Below, piece by piece: positions 33,799-46,818 of a stretch of DNA of 64,000 bases (positions are counted from its first letter, which is position 1; each line of letters starts with the position of its first letter). The notes beneath the pieces were generated by a model. That model had not been told where the DNA came from. It did no database searches and saw only the letters and a list, made by a program, of their open reading frames with translations. The DNA is from Monocercomonoides exilis (lineage: Eukaryota > Preaxostyla > Oxymonadida > Polymastigidae). The stretch spans positions 255,001 through 319,000 of the forward strand of contig LSRY02000065.1 of assembly GCA_001643675.2 (NCBI GenBank), in the 5' to 3' direction. A program made the translations under genes and the position numbers.

Positions 33799-36700
33799 AT
33801 GAGGACTGACGGGTCTCCACCTCTTTGGATCGATTCATCTTTAGTCGAGAGAGTTAAGTTTGATTGTTTCATAAATTTAATAATGATATATTCTGTTTTA
33901 AACTTATATACTTGATGCTCAAAAATTAACGCAATAACTTACCATTTGCGACTTCATAATTAAAAATCAATGAACAAACGCATTATATTTATTTAATTTC
34001 AACTTTTTATTTTTAGGGATCCTCAGCTGTTCATTCCAGATTCATCCTCTTTCCATTATATTGCTGTATCAAATGAAATAACTGAACCTTCAGATGTATC
34101 TTCACAGCCAACCCCTTCAGATCGTTATCCTCTATTTCAACTTTCACAAATGTCTCAAAGTGGTACAGAATCTCAAACACCTCCACCATTTGACGCAGAA
34201 TTATTTTCATTTCAACTTTTTCATTCACTTTTTCTACCACCAAAAGGTCCAAGAGATCTTCGAAGTTTGAATTTTTTGATGCATATTTAATTGCAATTCT
34301 TTATTTTATTAAAAATCCGTTGTATTCTTCTTTTTTTAGACATTAACATGGGAGCAATGTTTTTTCCTGGATATTCTGTTTGGTCATTGGATTTTGCCCC
34401 GAATTCTCCTCAATCGCCGGAAAATTCACCTCACTTTTTGGCTATTGGAACTCGAAGCTGTGATACGCACAATTTGCACACGAAATGCACAGCGCCAAAT
34501 TTCATCCAGATTTGGGATTGTGGAGAGTTAAACTCGCCCTCAGGCCCTCAGCACCCTCCGCTCTTCCAACTTGGGCTCTGCCACAGATTCGGGTGCATCT
34601 GGTCGCTCAAGTTCTGTCCCCATGTTTACTCCAGTAATTGCATGGACCCGTTTTTTGCCTCAAAGATGGATGACAAGCAGAAATCAGCAGCTTGCAACGA
34701 AGCATCATCATCATCATCTTCTTCTTCTTCTTCTTCCTCATTATCCTCCTCTTCCTCCTCCTCTTCTTCTTCCCCTGTGCCTATTTTGGGGCTACTTGCA
34801 TTCTCCAGCGGCAACACCGCACATGTTACGCTTGTGCCTCATCCACACTCACCACACACACCTTCATTGATTCATCTGTCAACCTCCTGTGAGGAAGAGA
34901 ACACACATTCTAATACACAGTCTCCCAATACTTCCTCTTCTTCTCTCACTTCTTCATCTCCATCTTCTTCTTCCCCCTCTTCCCCCTTCTCTTCCTCTTC
35001 CTCCTCCTCTTTCTCTTCCTCCTCATCCCCTCCCTCCAAGCGCCCTCTCACCATCTCCCTCTCTCTGCCTGCCAACAGCGAGTGCTGGGACGTTGAGTGG
35101 TGTCCTCTCAGTCAGAATGGCTGGATTCTGCTGTGCGTCTGCAGCGACGGCTCTGTCTCCTTGTTCAACATTTCACCCGAGCTGTTCCCGTTCTGTGTGG
35201 GTGTGTGACATAAGGATTATTATTATTATTATTATTCAGAAGACATTTTATTTTATTTTATTTTATTTTATTTTATTTTATTTTTTTCAATCTGTCTTTT
35301 TATTTATTTTTTTGTAATTTATAACTTTTCTTTCCTTCTTTCCCTCTTCATCTCCCTTCGCCCACCTTCCTTCCATTCCCACTCCCTCTCAGAAATCAAC
35401 CCCCACCTCCACATATCCTCCCCCTTCTCCCCCTTCTCCTCCTCCATCCCTTTCCCTCTCTCTCCTTCTCAATATTCCATTCTCCCCTTCCGCCCCACTT
35501 CTTCTGTTGATGCGTTCCCTTTCACTTCCACTGGGATTCAGCTGTCTGTTGTCCCGCCTTATATGAGGGAACTGAACAACGCTATAAACAATGCTAGTAT
35601 TAGAGCTAATAATAATGCTAATGCTAATAATAATGTTTATAGTAATGCTAATGCTAATCTTTCTTCTTCTTCTTCTTCTTCTACTGCTTCTTCTATTTCT
35701 TCTGTTTCTTCCTCTACAAGCAGTTATTCTTCCATGCAAAACATGTCATATCCACCATCACAATCTTCTTCTTCTTCTCCTTCTCCCGCCTCTTCTTTTC
35801 CTTCTTCTTCTTCTCTATCTTCCATATCTTCTTCTCCTCCTCCTGTTTATTTCGGTTCACAAGCATCTCTTCCTCCTCTTCCTTTGTCTTCATCATCTTC
35901 TTCTTCATCTTCTTCATCTTCTTCATTAACATTAGCTTCACCTTTATCATCATCATCATCATCTTCTTCTTCTTCTTCCGCTTTTCCTCCTCCTCCTCTT
36001 CCTCCTTCCTCCTCCTCCTCTTCTTCTTCTTCAATTTCATACCCATCTCATTCTATTCAATCATTTCATCAACCTTCACAAGATATCAATTCTTCTTCTT
36101 CATCCCTTTCTCTTTATCAGCCTCCATCTTATATAACTCAACAATCTCCTTCTCATTTCACAAATTCTTCATTTCCTCCTATTCCTTCCTCTTCTTCTTC
36201 TTCCTCTTCTTTTGTTCCCATTCCACAACCAACTTCCCTCTCTTCTTCTTCTTCTTCTCCTTCAAAATACCCTTCTTCATTCAACTCAAACACTAACACT
36301 AACATCAACATTAATTCACACCTCAACCCTCCTCTTCCTTCTCCTCGTCCTTCCAATCTTCATCCTTCCTCAAATCTTCCTTCTTCTTCCTCTTCCTCTC
36401 CTTCTTCTTCTCCTTCTCCCTCTCACACTTCTCCATACTTCCTCCTCTCTCCTCCTCTCCACACTCCCTCCTCACTTCCCCCGCTTCACACCCTCCGTCT
36501 CTCCGTCTACCCTCTCCGCTGCGGTGTCTTCTCCCCCACCAATCCTTCTCTCTTCAGCGTGGCCAGCCACGACGGCAGGCTGTTTCTTGTCACTTTCAGC
36601 TCGGATTCGATCAGTGCGATTTCCCAAACACTCGCCAGAAACTGGATTTTGTGCATGGATTGGATGAGGGTGCCGGCAGATGCATACCGATATGATGGTG

Positions 36701-39700
36701 GAGTGATGGGAGGAATTGGGGGAATAGGAGGAATAGGAGGGATGGGGAGTGTGGGTGGAATGAATGGAGGAGGAAGTGGTTCTAACAATTCAACAGGGAG
36801 TGGGACAGGGAGTGGAATTGTGCTGAGCAGAGAGACAGGAAGGATGGAGATGACAAGAGCAGATAGTATGAATGTGAATGCATCTTCATATTACTCCTCA
36901 ACAGTATCATCATCGTCATCATCTGGCTCTCCATCAGATTCAACCTCATCCTCTTCTTCTCCTTCGTCTTCTCCTTCCTCCTCTTCTTCTTCACCTCTAT
37001 CATCATCAACCTCATCATCTCCACAGCCATCATCTTCATCTTCATCACCTCAACCTTCTTCCTCTTCTTCCTCTTCCTCTCTCTCTTCCTCCTCCCTCCT
37101 CCCCAACACCCTCACCCGCCCTTCTCTCCCTGAGATGGATGTGATTGTCGTAGGACTCGAAGATCACACTGTCCGCTTTGTCGTCTTGAAGACAATGAAA
37201 GATGCAGAACGCACATGGAACGAGGAAGAGCAGAAGCACCCGTGGCTCACTCTCCCTGCGATGGAGACGCTTTCTATTCCTCTGCTGCCAATCGGGAGAG
37301 ATGCAATGGCAGAACACGATGCAGATGCAGAGAAGATCAAAGCAGAGGTGCAAGGAGGAGGAGTGTATAGCTTTTCAAGTGGGTTTGGAGAGAAAAGCCA
37401 ACAGATACAGATGCAGTTGCAAATGCAGCAGCAACAACAAACTGGAAAATTAGATGGACAGGATGGTGCAATGAATGGAACAACAACATCATCATCGTCA
37501 TCATCTTCCTCTTCTGCTTCCACTTCCTCCAACCTTGACTCAACCTCTTTCAGATCGACTGGTCAATCATACCCCTTCAACGATCCCCAGAGCAATTTGA
37601 ACTCCACCCTTTCCTCTCCCCTGCCTTCTTCTTCTTCTGTGCAGCTTCAACCACAGCCATCTGTGCGTGTTCCCAGAAGAGGAGTGTTTGTCTTTCCCTC
37701 AGATGCAATTGAGAGGTCTATGCGGGATGCCAGCTTTGCATTGCCAAGCAAGTGGCTCACACCTTCTCTGGACTTGTCGATGAGTGCACTGGGAGGAGTG
37801 TATGGGGCAGGCAGGTTTGGAGATATTGGGAGAGTGATGCGGAGGAGAGGGAAGAGAGGAGGGAGAGGAGGTGGTGGGGGAGGAAGCAATGGAGCTATTG
37901 GAGGAGGAGGAAGTGTGGGAGGAGGAGTAGGAGTTGGAGGTAGCGGGGCAATGATGGGGATGGGAGGAGGAAGGCAGCGTGGAGGACAGATGGGAGGATT
38001 TCCGATGTTTGCAGATGAAGGAGACGAAAGATTGAAGGATGGAATTGGTGGGAGAATGGGAGGGAGGAGAAGAGGGAATGGAGGAAGTGGAGGAGGAAGT
38101 GGAGGGGGTGTGGGGAGAGGAGAGAGAGATGATGCGGATGGGATGGGGGGAGATGGAGGAGATGGGAGTGGAGATGTGCTGCTGGATGGAATGATGGGAG
38201 CAGGGATGGGAGAAGACGTATATGGAGGAGTGGGGCTGGGAGGAGAAGGATTAGGCGGTGTGGGTGGAGTTGGAGTTGGTGGAGGAGGGAGAGAATCAGG
38301 AGGTGGAGGAGGGCTGGGTGGAATGGGGGGAATGGGGATGGGAGGAGGAGGCGGAGGAGGAGGCGGTGGTGGTGGTGGAGGCATTTCAGCAGTGAATGAG
38401 AGGATTGTGATTACGTTTGGATCATCACATCAGTTTGATTTCCTTGATACACCATGCTGGGCACTTTCATATAGTGCTGCGGGGAGTGTGATTGTTGCCT
38501 GCTCTACTTCTGGATTGGCCACGCTGCTGTCAGTGGCGAATCATTCTTCTCTAATTGTGTGCTATTTAAATCTTATTTATTATTTTATTTATACTAAAAT
38601 TTCTTTTTGTTTTAAATGCGATCATTAAATGGTTGTTGCTTTTATATTTATCATTTCATTCTGTTCCTTCCTTCCTTCCTACCTACCCTCTTTTCCCAAT
38701 CTTAATCTCCAAACCCTCGAATCTCAGATCTCCTCCACCACTCTGCAGCAGTCCATGATCTCCCAGACACCACTTGCTGTTCAGATGAACGAGTCCACGC
38801 TCAACCGCCTTCTCACCCCAATCCTCCACTTTGTGCAAGCCCAGCTGTCGAGCCAGGCTCCTCCTGCCATTCAGCAGCCATCGCAGCAACAACTGCCACA
38901 ACCCGGCGAAACTGCTATTACACCTACATCTTCTTCTTCTGTTTCACCTTCATCCGCATCCTCATCATCTACCACGACATCCTCTTCCACATCCTCCACG
39001 TCATCCTCCAACCCTCTCCTCCTTGTCAGCCAACCCTTGCAGCTACCTCTGCAGTATCTCTTCCCTCTCCTCCAGACTCTTTCACTTACCATGCCCCGGC
39101 ACATCCTCCTCTGCTTCTCCTGCCCGCCGATGCCTGTCAAGATGCACAGGGCATCAAAAACACGTGTGCTCTCTCAGATGCGCTCGGCAGACGCAGCAGC
39201 GAAGAGGTGGATGAAGAAGATCGCAGCAGAAGAGGAGAAAGGGGTGGGAGTGTCTGCAGTGGCAGCAGCCGCCGCTGCAGCAGCTGCTTCTGTTTCCTTT
39301 TCAGACGGGCTGGTGATGATGATGCCATCGTCAGCACAGCAGAGCGCACAAGCAGTGGCTGCACAGTCACAGCAACAACAGCAGCAGCAGGCATTGGGAG
39401 TGAATATGGGTGTGAATGTGGGAATGGAACAACAAGGGAGAGGAGGAGAACTTGGAGCAAAGGAGATGCTTTCTCCTTCTAAAACGGAGATGGGCCAGGG
39501 GAGAATGGGTGAAGAAGCTCCCGGACAGCTCCCATCTTCGTTTATGATTCCGCCTTTTAACGACCAACCTGGACAGGCTGTGCAGATCCCAATAGCTGCT
39601 CTTGCACTTCAATGTGTGTGTTGGAATAGAAATCAAGGACTGAGCTCGCAGTGGTGTGCTTTTGGAGCAAAAAGTGGCTTTGTCAGACTTATGCGTATTG

Positions 39701-39732
39701 ATGTTTTTCATCCATTTTTCAAAAATACTTAA
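33799..39732 (+). CDS. TFIIIC WD40 subunit-like protein (GTF3C2/Tfc6 family), 5 exons, huge Ser/Gly inserts
   Basis: Exons 33799-33857, 34017-34264, 34340-35200, 35393-38556 and 38728-39732 give 1,778 residues; the fourth donor could be 38532 instead. RNINMGAMFFPGYSVWSLDFAPN and FLAIGTRS, then NFIQIWDCGEL, LGLCHRFGCIWSLKFCP and ILGLLAFSSGNTAHVTLVPHP reproduce the first WD blades of GTF3C2, the RNA polymerase III factor subunit. Later blades are spread out: CWDVEWCPL, RCGVFSPTNPSLFSVASHDGRL, PEMDVIVVGLEDHTVRFVVLK, CWALSYSAAGSVIVACSTSG, VCWNRNQGLSSQWCAFGAKSG. Between them lie long poly-Ser (TCT/TCC codons, 35660-36470 and 36900-37100) and Gly-rich (GGA codons, 37800-38390) insertions and an Ala/Gln block in the last exon. 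Single-copy factors in other eukaryotes are about half this length. Confidence 0.7.
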
Positions 39733-39799
39733 AAATTTTTATGAAATGTTAAAAAATATGAGTATTAAAATAAAAAAGGGTTTATCGATCTAGATTTTT

Positions 39800-41779
39800 A
39801 TGTTGATTGATACCAGCATTAAAAAGCCCAGTAGATTCTGGACAATTGTTTTTCTCGTTCTAGATGCTATTATAGCAATTGTTGGACTACTTCTTACGAT
39901 CGCATCTATTTATACATTCGCATCATCAAAAGAATTTGACTTTTTCTTCTTTTTGCTTCTTGTGGTGGGTCTTGGTCTTTTAGCATTTGCCTTAATTGGT
40001 CTTCTAACAATTGTAACTAATGTTGGATTTTTCCAAAGAATTGTTTGCTTCTATTTTGCTTTTAAAGCCATTCTAAATGGAATTTTTAAAAATTTTAATT
40101 TTGTTTTTTATACAAATAATCATCATTTTTGCAAATCATTTTCAAACTAGTTTTTCTTTGGATCGTTGATTTTGTGCGTTCTTCTATTTATCGTTTCGAC
40201 AATCTTTTTGTTTAGTCCTTCTCTATTAGACTCAATTATCTCAGTGTGCAAAAAAAAGTCAAACTTATTTTTAATGCTAAAATTTTCATTCTCTCTTTTT
40301 TTTTTTTGCATCTTTTTTTTTTAATTTCAAATAGTCGATAGAATTCAGTCATAATTGTGAAAAGGATAAAAGTTCGACATTGTGCACTGTTCTTTCAGTT
40401 TGTTTCATTTGCATTCGATATCAAGACTTTTGAAATAAAAATATTGTTGCAGGCGTTACGTGGATTAGTTTCTGCTGTTTCCATTGTTGGATTTATTTGC
40501 AGCTTCTTTTTCGTATGTGTTTTTTTGAAAAAAAGCATAAAGTATTTTTTAATTTTTTTTTCAAACATTTATGTAACAAAACATTTCGACAATTTAACAG
40601 ATATTTGAACTGTTCATAACCGGAAAGCTGATTGGACTTCGTAAAGTGGTTACCACGTCTCTTGCTGTGGGGTCAATAGCCATTTTGGTTCTTGGTGCAC
40701 TTGTGATTATATTCACACTGTATTTAATGGTCGGAAAATTCCGCCGTATTGTCGCTCTGCTTGTGATTGCATGCATTGTGGGAGGCATTCTGCTTGCCTT
40801 TGGCATCTACGCGACATGCGGCGCAGTCAAGAACCTGATGGGGAAAGGGAGGCAGTCGACGATCATCGTGATGGGTGTTGTATACTTCATCATGGGCATC
40901 GCCATGTTCATCGTCGGGATTGTGGGCTTTGTGCTGAACGACAAGTCTGCGCGTCTGGTGACGGAGACGACGATGCCTTCTCTGTGCGACACGGCGTTCA
41001 AAGAGGTGCCCACAGGGAAAGTGGACAGAGACGGAAACCCGATCACGATACTCGAGCCGATTGAGAAGGACACGTCGCTTGGCTATCCAAAGGAGTGCTG
41101 CACGTTCCTGGGGGTCAGACTGGACAATGAACTGCCTCAGACGAAAGAGGCGACGAAGGAGAAGATGGCAATGAAGGAGATGAAGGTGATGAAGACTATG
41201 AAAACAATAAAGACAGTGAAAGGAATGAAGGAGATAAATGAAGCGAAAGGAAAGAGGAGCAAAGGTTTCATCGCTTCTGGATCTGGAAGGTATTTTGGAG
41301 GAGAATCCAACGCTCAAATAAAAGACAAGACATTTCAACTTCTCTTGTCTCAAGATGAACTCCTTTTAGCCAGCAACAATCGCTTTTCATTGGGAGATGA
41401 AGAAGAAGAAGGGAATACAAGCACACATTGCCTAGTATCTAAGTCAGTTTATTCAGTCTTCAATTTGTATATGAAGACAGTTACTGGCCTGGTGTTTCCA
41501 GTGTGTGTGATCGTGTTCTTCCTCTCGTTTTTTGTGGTGTTTTTGGGCATTTCTGGGTGCATCGTCTCGTATTACACGGTTGAATGGAGGCAGGAAGACG
41601 AGCAGGAGATGATGGTGAAGAAAGGGGAGATGATAAGTTCAGGCAACTTACAGGGAGGGCCGTCGAATGAGCCGAAGATATACATGCCGGTGAAAGGGGG
41701 GATGGGGGTGTATACACACGGTATGAAAGAGGATGAAGGGGAAGGAGAAGAATTTGCGTTGTGTTGGGAAGGAAGGTGA
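39800..41779 (+). CDS. eight-span membrane protein, apparent tandem duplication of a tetraspanin-like unit
   Basis: Exons 39800-40042, 40151-40243, 40335-40397, 40453-40512 and 40601-41779, all in phase 0, give 545 residues. Hydrophobic segments fall at about 14-40, 47-73, 82-102 and 134-157, then 173-196, 199-224, 238-264 and 444-476. The spacing in each half (TM1, short loop, TM2-TM3, larger loop with cysteines, TM4) is tetraspanin-like. The second large loop carries the pair in YPKECCTF, reminiscent of the CCG motif. It is greatly extended by a Lys/Met-rich repeat (KEMKVMKTMKTIKTVKGMK) and a Ser/Glu region. The C-terminal tail is acidic. All first-half exons are small and symmetric (phase 0), the second half is one exon, so the halves are not a recent copy. 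Function is unknown, probably membrane organisation. Confidence 0.6.
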
Positions 41780-41880
41780 AAAAAACGTGATTATTTGTTA
41801 GCTTTAACAATTTTCTTATTCTATTTTAAATAAATGACTCTTTATTAATTTATTTATTTGCATTTGTTTATTATCAATAT

Positions 41881-42174
41881 TTGAATTTTGTGTTTCTTTT
41901 CTTTTCTTTTTTTATGTTTTCAGAGAATCTTTCCAAAATCGATCCGAAAACGAATGCTGAACTTATGAAAAAAGAGCAACTGAAAGCAGAAAAGAAAAAG
42001 AAAACCAAAGAAAGCACGAAAAAAGCATTGGGAATCGATGGAGAAGCAGAGGCAGAAGAGTCAAGTGAGAGTGAGAGTGAGAGCGAGAGTGGAGAAGATC
42101 ATATGGAAAATGAAGAGGATGATGAGGACATTGATCCAGCTACACTGGGAGTGGCTGCGACGACTTACTTTTGA
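41881..42174 (+). CDS. possible small acidic/basic protein or orphan exon
   Basis: After TTTATGTTTTCAG the frame encodes KIDPKTNAELMKKEQLKAE, a Lys cluster, TKKALGIDGE, an (SE)n stretch and an acidic end, stopping at TGA 42172-42174. Charge-segregated low-complexity composition resembles nuclear or nucleolar proteins. The ATG at 41881 gives a hydrophobic leader that is more likely intron. It cannot be joined in phase to the upstream gene. Low confidence that it is a gene on its own. Confidence 0.3.
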   Translation: MNFVFLFFSFFMFSENLSKIDPKTNAELMKKEQLKAEKKKKTKESTKKALGIDGEAEAEESSESESESESGEDHMENEEDDEDIDPATLGVAATTYF

Positions 42175-42709
42175 GGAGGAAGAAGAGAAAGAAGAGAAAG
42201 AAGAAGGAAAAGGAGAAGAAAGTGAAAAAAGAAAAAGAATTAAGTTAAAAACTCCTCAAATTTTTCTGTTTCTGTTCAGAAATGCAATTATTTTTTGGAA
42301 AGATATTCAATCAGAGAAATTTTATATTTGTAAAGGAAAAAACAATTAATTAGATTGGGAACTAGTCAATACACTTCATTTGAGCGTGTTTATTAAGTGC
42401 TTTTTTATTTTATTTTATTCTATTTTTAAGTTGTTCTTTTCAAGAACATGATTTTTTGTGTAAACACGTTTCACTTCGCCTCCATTTCATTTCATTCACA
42501 GCATCGCTGCCTTCTTTTTTCGCACATCGTTTTAATTCTTCGTATTTTATATCCCTTTTTTGACGTATGAAATAAACAAAAAATTGCAATTTTTTTTTGT
42601 TTCACCTTTTTTTGGTGCTTAACATGCAACCATTCAACAAGATTCACTTTAACATTTCCATTCTTTTAACAAATTTACTTTTATTTTCATATTTTTGATA
42701 ATTTTTCCT

Positions 42710-42741
<32 letters not shown>

Positions 42742-42868
42742 CGTTGCAGAAGAATTTTAACTTTAAAATTCTAATCTCCGTTTAAGAATTTCAAAGAAAA
42801 ATGAATTGAAATGATGTATAACACACAGATGAAGTGAAAAAGCAACTTAAAAAAAAAAATTGTAACAA
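42175..42868. other. intergenic stretch with long T-run
   Basis: A/G-rich tail of the preceding ORF, then AT-rich DNA with an uninterrupted run of about 30 T at 42711-42740. No gene is seen; it is the 3' flank of the convergent coiled-coil gene. Confidence 0.4.
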
Positions 42869-45800
42869 TTAATGCTGAGAAGGTGATAAAGGAGGTTTTT
42901 GCAAAGATGATTGAGGTGTTGAAGAAGAAGAAGAAGAAGAAATTGTCTTGTTTGAAGTGGCAGTTTTTGGAGAAGAAGCAACTTTTGGAGAAGAGCTGAC
43001 TTTTGGCGAAGGAGAAGATTTTGATTGAGCTGTCGATGTTGTCGCTTTATTTGCAGAAGAAGAAGAAGAAGAAGAAGGCGTTGAAGGAGGTTTAGGTGAG
43101 GCTGGCGGTGTTGCCAAGCCTTTTGGAGCAGAAGAAGGGGTTTTTGGTACAGAAGACGAAGGTTTTGCTGAAGAAGAAGAAGAAGAAGAAGAAACAGAAG
43201 CAGAAGCAGATGATGTGGAAGGTGAAGTGGAAGAGGAAGAGGAAGAAGAGGAAGAAGGTGAGGATGAAATTGTGGATGCTTTCTTAACTGCAGGCTTTGG
43301 AGAAGAAAGCTGAGACGCTGTTTTCGGTTGTGTAGCTGACTGCGAAGCTGTTTTTGCAGCCACTTTTGGAGAAGCAGAAGGAGATTGAGCTGTTTTTGGC
43401 TGAGTTGAAGATGAATTTGAAGCAGAAGAAGAAGCAGAAGCAGATTTTGGCTTCGCAGTTGTTGTCTGAGGAGAAGCTACAGTCTTCTTTGGAGAAGCGG
43501 CAGGGCTTGCAGACTGTTTGGAAACAGGTTTTGGAGTGGCTTTGGATGATGAAATGGAAGGAGAAGGAGAAAGAGAAGAAGATGAAGAAGGAGAAGAAGA
43601 AGAGGCAAAAGAGGCAGAAGAAGCAGCAGAAAGAATGGAATGAGAAGAGGCCGAAGGAGGCTTGAACTGCAACTGCGCTTTCAATCTTTCAATCTCTCTT
43701 TCGCTTTCCAGAATCTTCTTTCTGTCTTTCTCTCTCTCCTTTTCCCACTCATTCTCCTTCTCATTCACTTTTCGATTTCCTTCCTCGTATTCCTTCCGCT
43801 CTGTCTGCAGCTGTGCTATCAGAATGTCCATGTGATACTTCAGCTTCTCAATCCTCCCTTTGCAGTCGCTCGATATCTTCTTCTCCATCTCCACTTCCTT
43901 CTGCAGAATCCTCTTGTTCTCCTTTAGAATTCGCACCTGCTTCTGCTGATGCACACACTCATCCTTCAATTTCTCGACAATCGCCCGCAGCGACGTAATC
44001 TTCGCCTGATGCTGCAAAAGAACACTTTGCATCCTCCGCAATGAAATGCCATCGACTTCTTCTCTTTCTCCTTCTCCTCTGTCTTCTTCTTTGTCTTCTT
44101 TGCTTTTCCGACTCGACGACATTTTTTTGCTTTTCTTCTCTTTCTCCGCAAATCCTTCTGTTTCACTCTCACTTTCCTCGCTTTTACAACATCTCACTTT
44201 CGCCCTTGTGGATGAATGCGATGATGACACTGCCAAGCCCTCTCTCTGCAATCTTTCTTCATTCAGCTCCCTTTCAGCATCCATCCTTCTCACCTGCTCG
44301 TCCTGCCTGTCCAGCTGCGCCTGGCACAGCTTCTGCCGCAGCTCATCCACAACATGCTGATATTCTGTCTCTACTTTCTCTATCGTTCCCCGCAAATACT
44401 CAATCTCAGCATCCTTCAGCTCCAGCGAGACAAGCATCTGTGGATCAGTCAGCATCGATGTGGATGAGCTGTCACAAGAAGAGGAAGAAGGAGCAGACGA
44501 AGAGGAGGAAGAAGAAGAAGAAGGCGTTGTGAATCTTTGTGATGCATCTCCAGCAGGTGATGGAGAAAGCGCAGAAAGCGAAGAGCTCGCTCCAGAAAAC
44601 ACAGGCACACCTGCCGTTTCTGGTGGAATGGCGCTGGATGGAAGCGGCTGCGGTGGCTCAGACAGGCTCATTGCTTGCATTTGCACTGGCATTTGTGTTT
44701 GTGATTGATACATTTGTGGCTGTTTGTGAAGTGTGGGCTGTTGTGTGGTTGGGTATTGCTGGGAAAGAGAGGGCTGCTGCTGCTGCTGCTGCTGGTATTG
44801 CTGTGAAAATGAAGTTGGAGCTGACACTGCGCTTGGCACTGGAAGTGCTGAAGGAGACGGTTGGACATCATTAGCCATAGGAGCAGGATGGAAACTGCTG
44901 ATGTTGTTGCTTTGCTTTGGATCCTGTTTAAAGTTTGATGACTGGTTTTCTTTCTCTTCTTCGAATTCTTTCGAACTTTCGTCGCTTTTTGACTGCTCCT
45001 CTGACGAAGAGCTGTCGTCGCTGCTGCTTGAATCATCTGCACTTGACTCATCTTCTGAATCTTCTTCATCTTTTTCTTCTTCGCTCGAATCAGAGCTTTC
45101 TTGTTCAGAAGGAATGGCAGCGCGCGATTTTCTCTTTGAAGCGGAAGGAAGACTGCCATCGTCTTCTCTTTCTTCTTTTTCAGGATCTGATTTACTATTC
45201 AATTCTTCGTCTTCTTCTTCTTTATCTTGTCTATCTTTATGCTTGCGTGTTTTTGAAGCATCTTTTCTGTTTTTGCTGCTTTTCCGTGCTTCAGAAGACG
45301 ATGGAAGCTGCTTTGAAGAAGTACCACTTTTCTGTGTTTTTTTGTCCTTTTCCTTAATTTTTGATTGTGCACCTTTATCAGCTTCATCAAAATCTGGTGA
45401 AGAAAGCGAGTCTCTTTGCTTTTTCTCCTTCAAATATCTCGGGATGATCATCAAAAGCGAATTCTCAACTCCGCTTGTGCTTTCTATTGTGGACGACAAC
45501 TCAGAAGTGTCCGCAAAGTCGTTCTCTTTCCCTGATTGCTCCCTGTGCTTCGATTGTGCAGCTGTCCTCTGCCCATCAATGCGATGCTTGCCCTCTGCTG
45601 ATAACGAAGAACACTCTTCGTATGAAATATCACTCGAAATGCTGCTGCTGATGCTGCTGCTGAGTGAAGTGACTGTCCTGTCTGAGGAATGAGGAGCATG
45701 AGAAGAATGGCCTCTGGCTGAGCTGTATGAAACAGACGATGGAGAGGCGATTGGAGGAGAAAGTGTTCTTGAACTTGATCTGCTGCTGCGGCTATTCTTC

Positions 45801-46818
45801 CTTCTCTTTGCGCTTTGACTGCGCGACCGATGATTGAGATGTCGATGGTTCGCATGACTAGGCGAAGACGAAGTGGGGCGAGAAGAAGAATGCCTTGAAG
45901 AAGAATGTTGTCGTAACGGAGAGTGCATCTTTTGAAGTTTGATTTGTTGCTCTGCAATTTCTTCGCTCATTTCTTTGATTTTTTCTTTTTCTTTTTGCAA
46001 TTCTTCTTCAAGAAGTTTATTTTTTTGCTTCAAAGCAATGTTTTCTTGCTTTAGCCCTTCAATCACCCCAATGAATTTGTTTGTACTGCTTCTGCTTCCA
46101 AAGATAGAACCTCCTCTATTTCCATCAAGTTCATTTCCGGATATCAAATTATTATTAGCTGTTTCCAATTCATTTTCAAGGCGTTTTATCTTTTCATTTA
46201 AAGCATCCACTTCAAATTGATATTTCAACTTATTAACATCATTTGAAGACTGAAGCTCATTTTTCTGACGAATATCAAAATAAAATAAAAAATAAAAATG
46301 TTGAAAACAAAAAACCTGATGAACAAGCGTTTCTCTTTCTTTGATATACCGTTCATTTAAAAGTTTCATTTCTTTTTCGTGTTCCTGAAATTTTAAATTA
46401 AAACAAACGGAAACAAAAATTTATAATTAATTCGAACCACACGAAGCTCATTTGCTGTTTTTTTTTCATTGTCTGTCACTTCTTTCAGCTGTAATAGTAA
46501 TGCTTGAAAGTTTCTGCAAAACAATTAATTTCTTCAAAAAAAAAAAAACAAATAGAGCAAACTCATCGTGAGATTGTTTTTCTCTTTGAAGGTGTGCAAC
46601 TTGTAAGTCTAATGCCTCAATTCGCACTTTTTGATTATCTACAAGTTGTCGTAATTCATTTTCCGATTGTTTTACAGCATCTGCCAACTGAAAAAATAAT
46701 TTATAAATACTTCAAATTTTTTAACTGATTCAAATACCTCATGAATATGAATAACAAATTGATTAAAAAATGCGCTCATCTCTTGAGAAGAGGTATCCAT
46801 CTGATCATTAAAGCTCAT
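42869..46818 (-). CDS. large coiled-coil and Ser-rich protein, 5 exons
   Basis: Exons 46818-46738, 46687-46563, 46513-46441, 46384-46316 and 46264-42869 give 1,247 residues, phases closed, stop TAA. The N-terminal 200 residues are heptad-type coiled coil (LRQLVDNQKVRIEALDLQV, LNERYIKERETLVHQ, YQFEVDALNEKIKRLENEL). A long disordered Ser/Arg, Ser/Glu and Gln/Pro region follows. A second coiled coil sits at about residues 780-1010 (DAEIEYLRGTIEKVETEY, LRAIVEKLKDECVHQQ, LKENKRILQKEVEMEKK). The last 240 residues are Ser/Pro/Ala/Lys low complexity with repeated PKP and SPK. This layout is typical of centrosomal or cytoskeletal scaffolds, but no specific family is recognised. Intron 4 (46315-46265) is 51 bp, a multiple of three and free of stops, so its retention would insert 17 residues. 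Confidence 0.75.

Noticed and set aside
37647-38384. 245-codon proline-rich minus ORF
   Set aside because: It is the complement of GGA-rich Gly codons of the TFIIIC-like gene and has no independent support.
44733-45692. 319-codon plus-strand ORF rich in Cys and Ser
   Set aside because: It is the antisense shadow of the Ser/Glu-rich coiled-coil gene. Trinucleotide-like repeats keep several frames open.
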